A model generated the notes under the pieces. That model had not been told where the DNA came from and searched no databases. It saw nothing but the letters and a program-made list of their open reading frames with translations. Position numbers and translations under genes: made by a program. Below are positions 32,324-44,935 of a stretch of 64,000 nt of DNA, one piece after another. The first letter of the stretch is position 1, and each line of letters starts with the position of its first letter. The stretch is from Solen grandis (taxonomy: Eukaryota; Mollusca; Bivalvia; Adapedonta; Solenidae). The stretch lies in contig CM037777.1 in assembly GCA_021229015.1 (NCBI GenBank), forward strand, positions 58,807,054-58,871,053, read 5' to 3'.

Positions 32324-35095
32324 CAGGCCCGGATCCAGAAATTTTCTGCTGGGGGGCCAAAATCAGAATGTGATAGGAGTGGTTCCCCCCTCCACCCGGG
32401 GGGGGGGGGGTTTCGGGGGCATACTCCCCCGGAAAAAAAAGTTTTTAGTGTGATGGAGATGCATTCTGAAGGGTATCTGGGGATAATAGTGAAGGTTTTT
32501 GTTGTTGTTGTTTTTGTTTTTAAATCCGATATATTTGAAACTTGAAGGCCTAGGTCCCACGGGGAAAAAAATCGGTGATGTGGAAATAAACATTTTTTTC
32601 TACCGATGGCTCCCGATGTTTGAGCCAAAAAAAGACTGAGCAGTCCATTGAAAAATGACAATTATTAGGCTTCGGGATTGGTCCGTTGAACATTCACTGT
32701 TGTTTCGGCTATGACACAATAGCCTTGAGTCCCGATGTTTGGAAAAGCACCGGGGGACTTCCTCCGATGATCGGCGAAGGTGCCCCGGAGTTTCACTGAG
32801 TTTGTGACATCATCGGGGGAATATCGCCGTAGATTAGGGGATCTTGCGAACCATCCTACGTGTCTCGGGGAAGATTATTGAGAGTATGAAAATTTGATGG
32901 TGGAATTAAGCGACAAAGTCAAGAGAAGACTTTTGCGGGGTTTAAGGGGATGCCCTAAGCAATGTCCAATGGCCTTTTTGACCGTCTCAGTCTAAGACTG
33001 GCCAAAACAGAAACTAATTTCTGGGTGCGCTTTTCAACCCTTGCCATTTTTTTTTTTTTATTTTTTTTTTTTTAAGATCGGGAATGTGTCACAGAAAGGC
33101 CGCCTAATATCCCCGAATGCCCCCCTGATACTTCGGCGAGACATCACAGACGCATCGGGGATTCATCGGAGGAAAAAAAATCGCGGAAGCTCCGTGAATG
33201 CTGACCGGAGCTTCTCTGCGGATATTTCCCCAGCTTGTTTTCCCGATAAAACATCGAGAACACATCGGGAAATTTTCAATGAATTCTTTTTGCAGTACAC
33301 CCGAGGCCTCCCGATGACTCCACATGGCTTGCGACACTATTTCCATCGGGAGTGCGTATGCATCCCATCCCCGAGGCAAAAAAAAAAATGCCAAGTGGGA
33401 CCGAGCCTTAAGCACTGAGCGATATAATGTTATCTGTTACTGGCGCAAAATCATGTTATTGAATAACTGCTGTGCAATCGTATACATTTGATTACAATTG
33501 CATTTACAGACCCCGATCAAAAATAAATAAAATAAAAATAACGGTGGGGGGGGGGGGGGGGGGGGGGGGCACTGATATTACTGAAAGGGCATTACTTCTT
33601 CTGAGTAAGAAATACGGGCTTATCTTGTATTTTCATTCACAAACTGGCATAAAATATTTATAAAGGGTTTCCTGAACCCCCACAAAAGTGATTTGTGATC
33701 ATTAGTTTTTGACTCAACAGTGTAAAAGACAGTTTTGTCAAAGACTGAGAAAAAAAATCAATTTTCACGTTAAACATAATCATTTTGTCAAAATTGTGGA
33801 AGGGAATAGGTTCGACCTTAATGATATTGGCTGTCAAATTGTCGATCTGGAAGCAGTCTTCACACAGAAATTCTCAGAAAAAAAAATCAGGCGCACGTTA
33901 TAGGGTAGGTGTGGGCCCCTTTTGAGTGTCATTTTTTTTGTGTGTACATTTTTTAATTTTAGTTGAAACATTTTGGGTTTTTCTAAATGTTTAATCAGTG
34001 ACAAAACAAACAATAGATGTTGATATTTAATATAAAATCTTTAATATCCGTTTTATTTTGCACATAAATTGTGTATTCTGTGCATTAGTATTCATTGACT
34101 TATCAGTAACATTGAACAATAACTGATTACCTGGATTTGATTTGAATTAGTAATCATAAAGACTTACAATTAACAATATCAAGACTTAATTTATTATTTT
34201 TTTCTAAATAATAAAGAAACTGAACATGTGATGTATAGACCTACTTTTTGTATTTATATATTGAGAGAGTTAGTTAAGAAGAATTTAACTGCTTCGTTAA
34301 AATAATACTTACAAGTTATGTAAAAAATAGTATAGCTGATGACATTTAGAAACACAACCCATTTCTGATAAAGTTTAATTTACATGGCTAGCGATAGGTA
34401 TGCATCTTGCCGCAGAATAGCTTTTTAATTTTTTTTTCCAAAACAAAATCGGCAATTTTTCATACCTGAAAGTTCATCAACCTGGCAGTTAAATTGCCCG
34501 CTTTTAATTCAAGATTTAAAATTTAATAGATGTAGAGAAAAGTGAATTTAAAATTTCGTTGATTAGATTTAGTCAAATTTATTTGTTAAATCAATAATTT
34601 CTTTGGGCTCTAGTGAAAAAAATTCGATAGCAATTACATTTTAAAGTCCAACTTAGTTGTTGTTTTTAGTGGCTAATTTTTTTTACTGATATAAAGTTTT
34701 TGTAATTGCCTATTTTTCTTCAATCATTACATCGCTCGGCAGACGAGATGTCCTTAGGTATCACTCGAACAAAGATGAGACGTAAATAAAGAATATATAT
34801 CTCGACAATAGCCTGTGAATCAGTGAAGGTGTCAATCAATTTGCATACACAGTACCCTAAACACATGCTTATCACTAAGTCATGGATGACTGCCGATTCG
34901 GATTACCTAACATTAACAGCAGGGGGGCCATAAGACAATAGGGGTCTGGCTGGTCAGGTGGTTATGCGGTGGTTCACGGGGATTTCCTCTAGACAGCTCA
35001 GACATTATGTAATCAATGGATTTTATTGCCTAGAAAAAAATGTATAACCAGGGCAGCTGGGGGGGGCCAAGGCCCCCCCGGTGAATCCGGGCCTG
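32324..35095 (+). mobile_element. element A: ~2.8-kb TIR-type element
   Basis: The left end CAGGCCCGGATCCAGAAA and right end GGTGAATCCGGGCCTG are inverted repeats of about 12 bp (CAGGCCCGGATYCA). An inverted copy, B, lies at 36,750-39,447. It contains the smaller element D (32,545-33,409) and a G24 tract at 33,546-33,569. No transposase frame is seen, so it is non-autonomous or decayed. The superfamily is not assigned. Confidence 0.65.
32545..33409. mobile_element. element D: ~0.87-kb TIR element nested in A
   Basis: Ends AAGGCCTAGGTCCCAC and GTGGGACCGAGCCTT are inverted repeats. The interior is full of CCCGATG and CATCGGG words. Two further copies, at 38,366-39,250 and 50,801-51,687, are inside the inverted host element. 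Overlapping frames on both strands reflect the GC-richer composition and are not gene-like. Confidence 0.7.
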
Positions 35096-36591
35096 GTCTA
35101 TGTAATGATTTTAAGTGTAAACTAAAATCCTCCCTGGTCATATAAAAGTTTATAATTCCCCCGAAGCATTTGATTTTTTTTTATTTATTTATTCCCAGGC
35201 AAGGCATAATGAAAACGTTTTCAGACACCCCCTCCTCCCATTTTTGAATGCCCTACCCCGGGAAAATTCTTCCCGGGGAACATGAAAACGTTTCTAATTT
35301 CCCGGAGGGAACTTGAAATGGGATTAGTTTGAAACGGTTACAACTTATTATTTCAAGTGGCCCCGATTCACGTTTGAACTGGGGTCACTTGAAATCATAA
35401 GTTTTACCGTAGGGAATTTGATAACGCTTTATATTCCCGGATATGGCATATAGAGACTAGTAGATACATCCATGTGCTAACGACACATTTATGTGTAAGT
35501 TGTAAAATAAGATATAAACCTTTCCAATGAAAATACAATAAAGGCGGGGGGGGGGGGGCATTTAAAACGTTTTCAAGTTCCCAGGCTGGGAGTGCTTCAG
35601 CATCCCTAATCTTAACCTTTCTGAAAAATCGAATACTTAAAGAAATATCATGTTACATACGGTAATAGATTTGTTCATATTTAAATAATTGTAACAAGCA
35701 CGGCCCAGCCTGCAATCGAACCCGGTCCGCCGGCGTGATAGCCCAATGCTCTAACCACTGAGACAAAGAGTCGACTCCCTGACGCTGACCGTGACGACGC
35801 ATTGTCACATAATTAATAAGTTTTACGTTTTCCTGGCGTAAAGGGAGGAGGCATTTGAAGTGTTTTAATATCAGGGGGGGGGGGGGGGAGGAGAGAGAAA
35901 GGAAATTTGAGGCATTTGCAAATGTTTTTATGTTCCTTGGAAGGGGAATTTGAAAACGATTTTAAGTTACCGGGGAAGGAGGATGACTTGAAAACGTTAC
36001 TCCGGTATGTGTCAATTTTGTTGCTTTGTGTCATGGTTGTTTAGCTGTTGATGTAGGGATACTAATCAACTGCAATATATGTAGTTTGTTAGTTCTGTAT
36101 ATTTAATTTTTGATAGTTTTAAAGGAAACCAAGAATAACAAACAGTGGTAAATTTTAATAATTCAAACTAGTTTCAATCAGAAAAGATCTTCAGGGATAT
36201 AGAACATAAATAATTACCACTGAAGTACAAACGATAAGCTCATCTGCGTCACGCGGTTTAGCTATATAAAAATTATACATGTACAAAATTCCAATCACAT
36301 ACTAGTATATAAGCAATTGCTAAGTCGTATGATAAACGTATATCAATAAAAGATAGTTCCTTTCTACAATGCCATCTAATTCATTTAAATACCGCATACG
36401 AGCGTGTATGGAGTTGAATCTAATATGTTGGGTGCTTTAGAGACCTTTCTTTGGGTAAGCCTTGGTTATATGGTGTTGTTGCTACTTAAATTTGATGATG
36501 ACAAATACAAATCTTCATGGAGTTGTTCCTCCGTTGTTGTCTTTTTAGACGTTGTCATTTTAGTTGGTCTGTTCGAATTACGGACGATGTG
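35096..36591. other. spacer between inverted elements A and B, no gene
   Basis: It contains the SINE head above, poly-G runs near 35,546 and 35,874, and repeated GAAAACGTTTTCAAG-type words. No coding signal. Confidence 0.45.
35700..35768 (-). repeat. tRNA-derived SINE head
   Basis: On the minus strand, GTCTCAGTGGTTAGAGCAT (A-box region) and CCGGGTTCGATTGCAGG (B-box) are spaced as in a tRNA. It lies in the spacer between elements A and B. A copy is at 48,010-48,078. Confidence 0.65.
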
Positions 36592-36749
36592 AACCACCGC
36601 CGATGTGAACCTTGGACGATGTGAACATCCTTTGGTTCTTACCCAGGACGATGAGTACCGCTTATGAGGACGATGTGAACCATCGCGTAAGACAATGTGA
36701 ACCAGTTTCTAAAATCACTTTGGTGCATGTGATTTCAAGTTAAATTATC

Positions 36750-39447
36750 CAGGCCCGGATTCACCGGGGGGGGGGGGGGGGCGAGGGGGCCTTGGCCCCC
36801 CCAGCTGCCCTGGTTTTACATTTTTTTCTAGGCTATAAAATCCATTGATTACATAATGTTTGAGCTGTCTAGAGGAAATCCCCATCGTTGGCCCCCATAC
36901 TGAACCAACCGCATAACCACCTGACCAGCCAGACTCCTATTGTCTTATGCCCCCTGCTGTTAATGTGTAGGTAATCCGAATCGGCAGTCATCCATGACTT
37001 AGTGATAAGCATGTGTTTAAGGTACTGTGTATGCAAATTGATTGACACCTTCACTGATTCACAGGCTATTGTCGAGTGATACCTAAGGACATCTCGTCTG
37101 CCGAGCGATCTAATGATTGAAGAAAAATAGGCAATTACAAAAACTTTATATCAGTAAAACTATTCTCGACAGGTGATGTTTAGGAAAAGCATAAAAATCG
37201 ATTAGTATAAAATTAGCCACTAAAAACAACAACTAAGTTGGACATTAAAATGTAATTGCTATCGAAATATTTTCACTAGAGCCCAAAGAAATTATTGATT
37301 TAACGAATAACTTTGACTAAATCTAATCAACGAAATTTAAAATTTTGTTTTGGAAAAAAAATTAAAAAGCTATTCTGCAGGGAAGATGCATACCTATCGC
37401 TAGCCATGTAAATTAAACTTTATCAGAAATGGGTTGTGTTTCTAAATGTCATCAGCTATACTATTTTTACATAACTTGTAAGTATTATTTTAACGAAGCA
37501 GTTAAATTCTTCTTAACTAACTCTCTCAATATATAAATACAAAAAGTAGGTCTATACATCATCATGTTCAGTTTTCTTATTATTTACGAATAAAATAATA
37601 AGAATTATTATAAAATATGTGTAATTTAGATTTATGAATATAATTAAGAAATGAAAGAATTTGAAAATTGTTAACTGCCATATTTTGGGACAATGTATGT
37701 GTAGATTATGATTACTAATTCATATTTTATATTAAATATCAACATCTGTTGTTTCTTTTGTCACTGATTAAACACTAAGAAAAAACAAAATGTTTCAACT
37801 AAAACTAAAAATGTACAAAAAAATGACACACAAAAGGGCCCCACACCTACCATAACGTGCCTATTTTTTTTTAATGAGAATTTCTGTGTGAAGACTGCTT
37901 CCAGATCGACAATTTCACAGCCAATATCATTAAGGTCGAACCTATTCCTTTCCACATTTTTGACAAAATGATTATGTTTAACGTGAAAATTGATTTTTTT
38001 CTCAGTCTTTGACAAAACTGTCTTTTACACTGTTGAGTCAAAAACTAATGATCACAAGTCACATTTTGTGTGGGTTCAGGAAACCTTATTAAATATTTTT
38101 ATGCCAGTTTGTGAATGAAAATACTAGATAAGCCGTATTTCTTACCCGGAAGAAGTAATGCCCTTTCAGTAATATCAGTAATACCCCCCCCCCCCCCCCC
38201 CCCCCCCCCCCCGCGCTTCCATTTCCCCCACCGTTATTTTTATTTGATTTATTTTTTGATCGGGGCCTGTAAATGCAATTGTAAAAAATTTATATGATTG
38301 CACAGCAGTTATTCAATAACATGACTTTGCGCCGGTAAAAGATAACATTATATCGCTCAATGTTTAAGGCTCGGTCCCACTTGGCATTTTTTTTTTGCCT
38401 CGGGGATGGGATGCATACGTACTCCCGATGGAAATAGCGTCGCGAGCCATGTGGAGTCATCGGGAGGCCTCGGGTGTACTGCAAAAAGAATTTATTGAAA
38501 TTTTCCCGATGTGTTCTCGATGTTTTATCGGGAAAACAAGCCGGAGAAATATCCGCAGAGAAGCTCCGGTCAGCATTCATGGAGCTTCCGCGATTTTTTT
38601 CCTCCGATGAATACCCGATGCGTCTGTGATGTCTCGCCGAAGTATCGGGGAAGGGGATGGGGGGGGGGGGGCATTCGGGGATATTCGGCGGCCTTTCTGT
38701 GACACATTCCGATCTTATGGTTGAATCTCATAATATTTGCAAAAAATAAATGGCAAGGGTTGAAAAACGCACCCAGAAATTAGTTTATGTTTTGGCCAGT
38801 CTTAGACTGAGACGGTCAAAAAGGCCATTGGACATTGATTGGGCATCCCCTTAAACCCCCAAAAGTCTTCTCTTGACTTAGTCGCTTAATTCCACCATCA
38901 AATTTTCATACTCTCAATAATCTTCCCCGAGACACGTAGGATGGTTCGCAAGATCCCCTAATCTACGGCGATATTCCCCGATGATGTTACAAACTCAGTG
39001 AAACTCCGGGGCACCTTCGCCGATCATCGGAGGAAGTCCCCAGTGCTTTTCCGAACATCGGGACTCAAGGCTATTGTGTCATAGCCGAAAACAACAGTGA
39101 ATGTTCAACGGACCAATCCCGAAGCCTAATAATTGTCATTTTTCAATGGACTGCTCAGTCTTTTTTTGGCTCAAACATCGGGAGCCATCGGTAAAAAAAA
39201 ATGTTTATTTCCACATCACCGATTTTTTTCCCCAGTGGGACCTAAGCCTTCAAGTTTCAAAAATATATATCGGATTTAAAACAACAACAACAAAAACCTT
39301 TTCTATTATCCCCAGATACCCCTCAGAATGCATCTCCATCACACTAAAAACCTTTTTTCCCGGGGAGCATGCCCCCGAACCCCCCTACCACTCCTATCAC
39401 ATTCGGATTTTGGCCCCCCCAGCAGAAAATTTCTGGATCCGGGCCTG
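36750..39447 (-). mobile_element. element B: inverted copy of element A
   Basis: It starts CAGGCCCGGATTCACC and ends GGATCCGGGCCTG. It is reverse-complementary to 32,324-35,095 over most of its length, with indels: about 105 bp present in A (34,440-34,545) is missing at 37,345 but present in the other copy at 49,655-49,760. It has a poly-C tract of 29 at 38,184-38,212 and contains a copy of D. Confidence 0.65.
38366..39250. mobile_element. element D nested in B
   Basis: Ends AAGGCTCGGTCCCACTTGG and CAGTGGGACCTAAGCCTT; the interior is rich in CCCGATG/CATCGGG. Same element as 32,545-33,409, in the opposite orientation. Confidence 0.7.
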
Positions 39448-39934
39448 TATAATAAATTTGTATGTATGGTTTATTAGTTTAGATGATGTTTGTCATGAAT
39501 AGTTATTAGTTAAGTATGATTTATTTGTTATTTTGGACAAATTTTTATTTGATTTAATCATATCAAACTAATACGAATTTTACGCAATTGGTGTTAAGAC
39601 TCAGGTGATTTAATTAGTTTGTTAATACCCTTATTTTATTTCTGGTTCAAATACCTCATTTCATCTTACCATTATACGCTCGAGGTTTTGATATCAACGT
39701 AATGTGTTTAAAAATAAAATAATTGGATTTCTTAAGTCATAAAAATCGATCTCGTAATATATGGGATTGGGGTAAATCAAAGCTCAGATAGTTAATTTAA
39801 CATTAAAAAAAGTATATTTTTCAATACAATATTAATGAATATCAGGGTTCACATCGTCTCCTCAAAATGGTTCACATCGTCCTGTGTGAAGGTTCACATC
39901 GTCACGGTTCACATCGTCCGTGGTTCACATCGTC

Positions 39935-40990
39935 AGGCACCCGTCTGTTCTTGACGCGTGTGCCACTGTGTTTATATTTGTCCCATATACATATTATGTC
40001 AATGCTTAAGATAAATTGTTCCTCTGGGTTCAAGCTTTTATGAATTGGTGGAAAATTGTGAGCTAGATTTTCATGATCAGACTGACATTGTTTTGAATGT
40101 TTCTTTCTAATTTCAGATTGGTCTTGCATTTTTAATTTAACTGATGTACTGCTCATTTTTTTCATTAAATAAAGATTTAGCCGTTTATTTGATAAATTTA
40201 TCTATGATTTTAATTATGTTACCAACGGTACTGGTCATTTGGGCTAGATATTAGTCTTCCAGCAAAAAAAGAGCATATGCTTTTTGTTGGGGAAAATTTT
40301 GTAAGCGATTCTGAACCGGTCAAACAGCTGTAAGACAGTTGCCACCGCAATATGCTCCGCCCAAAATGTGCTTTGGTCACGTAGGCGTCATATAGGAGCT
40401 GTCTGATCAGGGTCTCTTTTGTTTGCTGATACAATATTGTAGCTCAGTTTCTGCAATATATCTGTGGCAAAAAAAATCCATTATTTCATAAATCATTTAA
40501 AGATCAGTCAATCAATAGTCATCAAGTTATAAATTTGAATATGAATATTCATGAGGTAAAGGGTTATAACTGCAGCTGTAAATTTGTCTACCCTTGGGCT
40601 ATATACCATTCAATTCACGTCAGTATGTGATCCTTCGTGAATTTGTGGTTTATGACACTAAGAAAGCATACAGAACGCACAAAAGACTACCACGTCATCC
40701 TCAAGAGTGTTTGTATAAACGCGACAAAATATAAACTTGAAATATAAATCGGAAAACTCTTACATATTAATGAAAGGAGCTGTGGTTTAAATTTGGAATG
40801 AAAATAATCCTTGGGATGGGGCCAATTTTAAAAAAAAAAAAAAAAAAAAAAACTTGATAGAAGTTCAATAGACATTTTAACATTTTAACTCCAGGCTTTT
40901 AAGTTTCTGACAAAAAATCTTTTTAAGTTTTTTCTTATAGATCCTAATAACTCAGTATGATAACGTTGTGCTCTGGTGAGCTAACAAAAC
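39935..40990. other. repeat-derived sequence ending in a hairpin-element terminus
   Basis: 40,500-40,560 (GAATATTCATGAGGTAAAGGG) resembles 32,020-32,050. An A-run at 40,831-40,851 is followed by ACGTTGTGCTCTGGTGAGCT at about 40,962-40,981, the 3' terminus of the hairpin family without its partner arm. A 71-codon minus-strand frame at 40,219-40,434 is duplicated at 52,656-52,871 but shows no recognisable family. Confidence 0.45.
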
Positions 40991-42059
40991 AACAGTCAGG
41001 CACACTGTACACTGTAAGTTTAAATTTTATTTATTAATACTAATCTTTTACTGATTACAAAGATCTACATAACAAATAAACAAATAATTCATATGTCCAT
41101 GTTGATGTTCAATTTCAGAAATGTCGCACATGGAAATATAACCACATATAAGAACACTTCAGATAATATGGTTAAAAGCAGCCTATGTAGCTGGGTATTG
41201 TTCATTCCAGGTGCCAGGGCCTCCACTTTGTTCCCCCCTCTGCGGCCATGCCTTTAGGACCTGAAATTGGTTTCAATATTCTGAGTTACACACATTTTCA
41301 TGTTTCAGTTTAAACAATCCTGCCTAACTTTTTTAATGTAATTGTCATAAAAATACAGACATATGTCATTGAAAACTTAAGTCTTGATTTAAAGGAATCA
41401 AAAATTGAAAGCAAAATGATTTAAAGCAAAAATTTTGTGACATCTATGAAGCAAAAGAGAATTATCCATTTTCTGTGCAGTCTAACATGTTGACTGGTAG
41501 TTATTCCCAATTATTGCCCTATTGATGACAATTAAATGCTCTAGAATTAATCTGCAATACATGTAGTTGGCAGTGTTGTTGTGCTGCTACCTGCTAATTC
41601 AAAACTTTAGAAACAAGCACTACAATCCAATAAACACAATGCCCTCAGTGGGATGGGAGTCAAGGTCATTTGAAGGTCAAGGTAAACCTGACGAGTACAG
41701 TTCAAGGTGCATGTACCTGTTTAGTTTGAAGGCTGTAGGTGGAAGGACTTTTATGTTATGGTCAAAGTTAAAGTTTTGTGACAAACAGACAGACCTAAAA
41801 CAACATGCCCTGATCTATTGATCTGGGGGGGGTATATAAAGTTTCGCCATTTTTGTTAAACTATTTATACTTTAAACCCATGCTGAAATCATTGAAAAAT
41901 GTAGAAACCAGATCAAACCTTACTATATGTTGTGCTTAAACTTGATTCCAAACTGTTTGACACATTAATGACATTATTTCTATTTCTAAATTTTACAATA
42001 CATGGGAAATGTTTGAATTTTCAAAGGTATGCAGAGGACATGTGAGAAACAGCAAGGTG
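40991..42059. other. non-coding sequence with a small common repeat
   Basis: 41,640-41,840 (GTCAAGGTCATTTGAAGGTC, then TGATCTATTGATCTGG and a G-run before TATATAAAG) has the look of a small, abundant DNA element. 41,890-42,060 is a direct repeat of 46,790-46,975. No gene. Confidence 0.45.
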
Positions 42060-42810
42060 TCTTCTATTTAGAATAAAAATGGCTGAGGAAATATTGTAGA
42101 TGAAATAGAAGGAGAAGATATCAGGAAACTTAATAGTGATGAGACTGAGATGCTTGAAGGATATTAACATATAAAGAGGTATATGATACACTTAAAAAAT
42201 TGAAAATGAAAAAAGTCTTGGACCTGATGGTTTCAGTTCATTTTTTTTAAGGTTTTCTGGAGTAAACTTGGATATTTTGTAGTTCGAGCATTAAATATGC
42301 TTTTAAATCAAATTCTTTCTCAAGAAATATTAAAATGGGTATCATTACATGCATACCTAAAGAAAACAAACCTAAGCATGTTTTAAAAAAAAACCTTAAG
42401 ACCAATAACCCTTTTGAATGTATTATATACATTTGCATCTGGTACAAAAGCTAACAGATTGAAAAAAAGTCTTAAGCTCACTCATATCTTCAGATCAAAC
42501 AGGATTTATTAAAGGTCGATTAGCATGTTTTTATACAATACTGAAACAAATGTTCAAATATTTCAAATAAGTTCTGGATAGATGTCATAACATCATATAT
42601 GTACTATATGGACAAAGTTTGAATTGATGATATTAATCAAATTTTACATATGCAAATATTTTATAATTATTGTTTATTTAATAGTAAGAATCATATCTTT
42701 TTACCCAAACTTTATAATCGAGAACTTAAATTCATTAAAGATTGATATTGAATACTTAAACAAAATTACTGAAACAAAAATAAACTAGAACTATCACTAA
42801 ATGTGATTAA
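42060..42810 (+). pseudogene. decayed non-LTR retrotransposon reverse transcriptase (5' piece)
   Basis: Pieces in three frames spell a LINE reverse transcriptase: a K-S-L-G-P-D-G-F-S motif near 42,210, F-W-S-K-L-G-Y-F near 42,250, I-T-C-I-P-K-E-N-K-P near 42,340, R-P-I-T-L-L-N-V near 42,400, and S-S-D-Q-T-G-F-I-K-G-R near 42,490. These are the fingers and palm motifs upstream of the catalytic Y-x-D-D, which is not found. Stops and frameshifts abound. The clade is not assigned. A copy is at 54,515-55,275. Confidence 0.75.
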
Positions 42811-43685
42811 TACCCCCGCAATACTGCTTTAGAAATGATGAAGTTATTAGGATTACTTCACTTCCTCTTATTGCGCTTGACTATTGTATGTAAGTGCAAG
42901 GGCAATAATCTATACATACTACAGATAGAGTTTATGGTTCTTGTGCATTGCACTTCCTCTTATTGTGCTTGACCATTGTATGAAATTGTTTTTAATTCCA
43001 ACAGTAGTCTTAAAGTTAAGCTCCGGACAAGAAAAAGTAACAAAGGGCAATAACTCTGTTATTACAATTGATAGAGTTATGGTTCTTGTGCACTGCACTT
43101 CCTCTTATTGTGGTTGACATTTGTATGATATTGTTTTGAATTCCAACCAGTTCTTTTCAAGTTTTGGTATGGACAAGGATAAGTAACAAAGGGAAATAAC
43201 TCTGGTAATTACTCTAGATAGAGTTATGGTTCTTGTGCACTGCACTTCCTCATATTGTGGTTGACCATTGTATGAAATTGTTTTGAAATTCAACCAGTAG
43301 TTTACAAGTTATACTCTGGACAAGGAAAAGTAACTAAGGGCAATAACTCTGTAATTCTTAGAAGAGTTATGGTTCTTGCACTGCACTTCCTCATATTGTG
43401 GTTGACCATTGTATGAAACTGTTTTGAAATCCAACTTGTACTTTTCAAGTTATGCTCCGGACAAGGAAAAGTAACAAAGGGCAATAAGTCTGTAATAAGT
43501 CCAGATGGAGTTATGGTTCTTGTGCACTGCACTTCCTCTCCATGTGCTTGATCATTGCATGAAGTTGTATTGAATTGCAACTTGTGGTTTTTAAACCGCT
43601 GGACCGACCAACCAACAACCAACCGACGACCGCCGACCACCGGGTGATCCTATATAACCCCCCAAACTTCATTTCGGGGGATATA
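42811..43685. mobile_element. TIR element with ~145-bp satellite (5 units), inside the LINE
   Basis: Ends TACCCCCG and CATTTCGGGGGATA are inverted, and the right arm ends in a GACCAACCAACAACC-type tail. Five ~145-bp units carry GTTATGGTTCTTGTGCACTG and CTCATATTGTGGTTGACC. The element splits the LINE pseudogene. The second block has seven units. Confidence 0.65.
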
Positions 43686-44935
43686 ATTAAATGCACTTAT
43701 ATGTTTAAAGTGTGCAATATTAAGTTATGCTAAGAAAAAGAAAATACAGCTTAAGCATTGTTCTGTTATTCTATTTCAGAATCCTAGAACAATGTTTACA
43801 TAAAACCTATTATTACATGTACTGATATAAACAAGTATGTGTACAATGTATTGTCAAAAGACATTGAAAAACCTACCAGTAAAAGTAAATGGATTGAAAC
43901 ATTAAGCCAATCGAATATAAACTGGGAAGCTATTTACACTTTCACTTTAAAATGTACTATTGATACTTATATTTAATGGTTGCAAACAAGAATATTACAT
44001 AGAATGCTAGGTACTTAGTCTCTTCTTTATAAAATGAAAATAAAAAAAACAACATTAAACTAATAATAGAGTATTTGATTGATAAAATCAATAAACATTG
44101 ACAAATCGTTTGTGATATTATGATCTGGAGAAACAGATAACAAATATGATTTAGTGTTTTTACAAATGAAAAAAAAAATACTTCAGCAAGATGAAAAAAG
44201 TGATACCAACCATATGGTCTTAAATAAAACTTCAGACTAGCAATAGACATTTCTTTAAAAATACTAAATACACCGAAGCTGAAAATATAAGATGGACAAT
44301 TGCAAGCTCAGTTTTAATGTAATCATGCACATTTAAAAAAAACTGTTGTATACAATACTGCCAGATATTTATGTCGCTAATATATCATACTAAAAAAAAG
44401 AATGAAACATTCAAAATGTTGTATATATCTCTATATTTATTACCGTACTTTTACTTAGAGAAACTATAAAGTATTGATATTAATAAAAACCAGTTATGTC
44501 TTTGATATATCTTATTTCTACTCTTTTTTTTCTCAACATGAATAATATGCGATAAATAATATATGCATAGTTATTAAAAATTATTTTTATAATACAGTGT
44601 TAGGAAAAGGTTAGGAAAATGTGGTTTACTGCTTAGACAGTGATGTCATGTTATTACTTATGTATGTACAATGTTGCCATCACTCCTAAAGATAAATTTA
44701 ATGTATTAGTAAATTTACATGATGTTATTCTCAAATTATATACAAACTATTCATGTTTTTTCTTTTTCATTATTTTTTCATATTCTGTTTATATGTTCTA
44801 TATTCATATATATATAACTGGAGTTAATTAACAATTATATGTATATATATTGTAAGGTAGTCAGTGGGATGGATCCCCGACCCACTGCTACCTATGTGAT
44901 GGGGACAATAAAATGTTAAACTCAAAAACACACAC
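43686..44935 (+). pseudogene. decayed non-LTR retrotransposon (3' piece)
   Basis: 43,800-44,030 reads, with one or two breaks, N-V-Y-I-K-P-I-I, then K-W-I-E-T-L-S-Q-S-N-I-N-W-E, then W-L-Q-T-R-I-L-H-R-M-L-G-T. The last pattern is typical of the C-terminal region of L1/L2-like ORF2 proteins (W-x-Q-x-R-I-x-H-R-x-L). It probably ends with GGGGACAATAAAATG and a CA repeat near 44,905-44,945. Confidence 0.65.

Larger units (their letters stand above)
36592..39934. mobile_element. element C: ends built of GACGATGTGAACC repeats, hosts element B
   Basis: Between 36,592 and 36,714, GACGATGTGAACC or close variants occur about five times. Between 39,845 and 39,934 the reverse complement GGTTCACATCGTC occurs five times. 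The two clusters face each other and enclose element B plus about 400 bp of other sequence. This looks like a non-autonomous DNA element with repeated subterminal motifs, later interrupted by B. A second copy is at 48,893-52,375. Confidence 0.6.

Noticed and set aside
33041..33418. Overlapping frames on both strands in element D
   Set aside because: They arise from the stop-poor, GC-richer CCCGATG/CATCGGG text; the same happens at 38,395 and 50,829, with no transposase motifs.
35700..35768. Possible functional tRNA gene
   Set aside because: A- and B-boxes are present but acceptor and anticodon stems do not pair well; fits a SINE head.
40219..40434. 71-codon minus-strand frame also present at 52,656-52,871
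   Set aside because: Its conservation reflects the haplotype-like block duplication, not selection; no family recognised.
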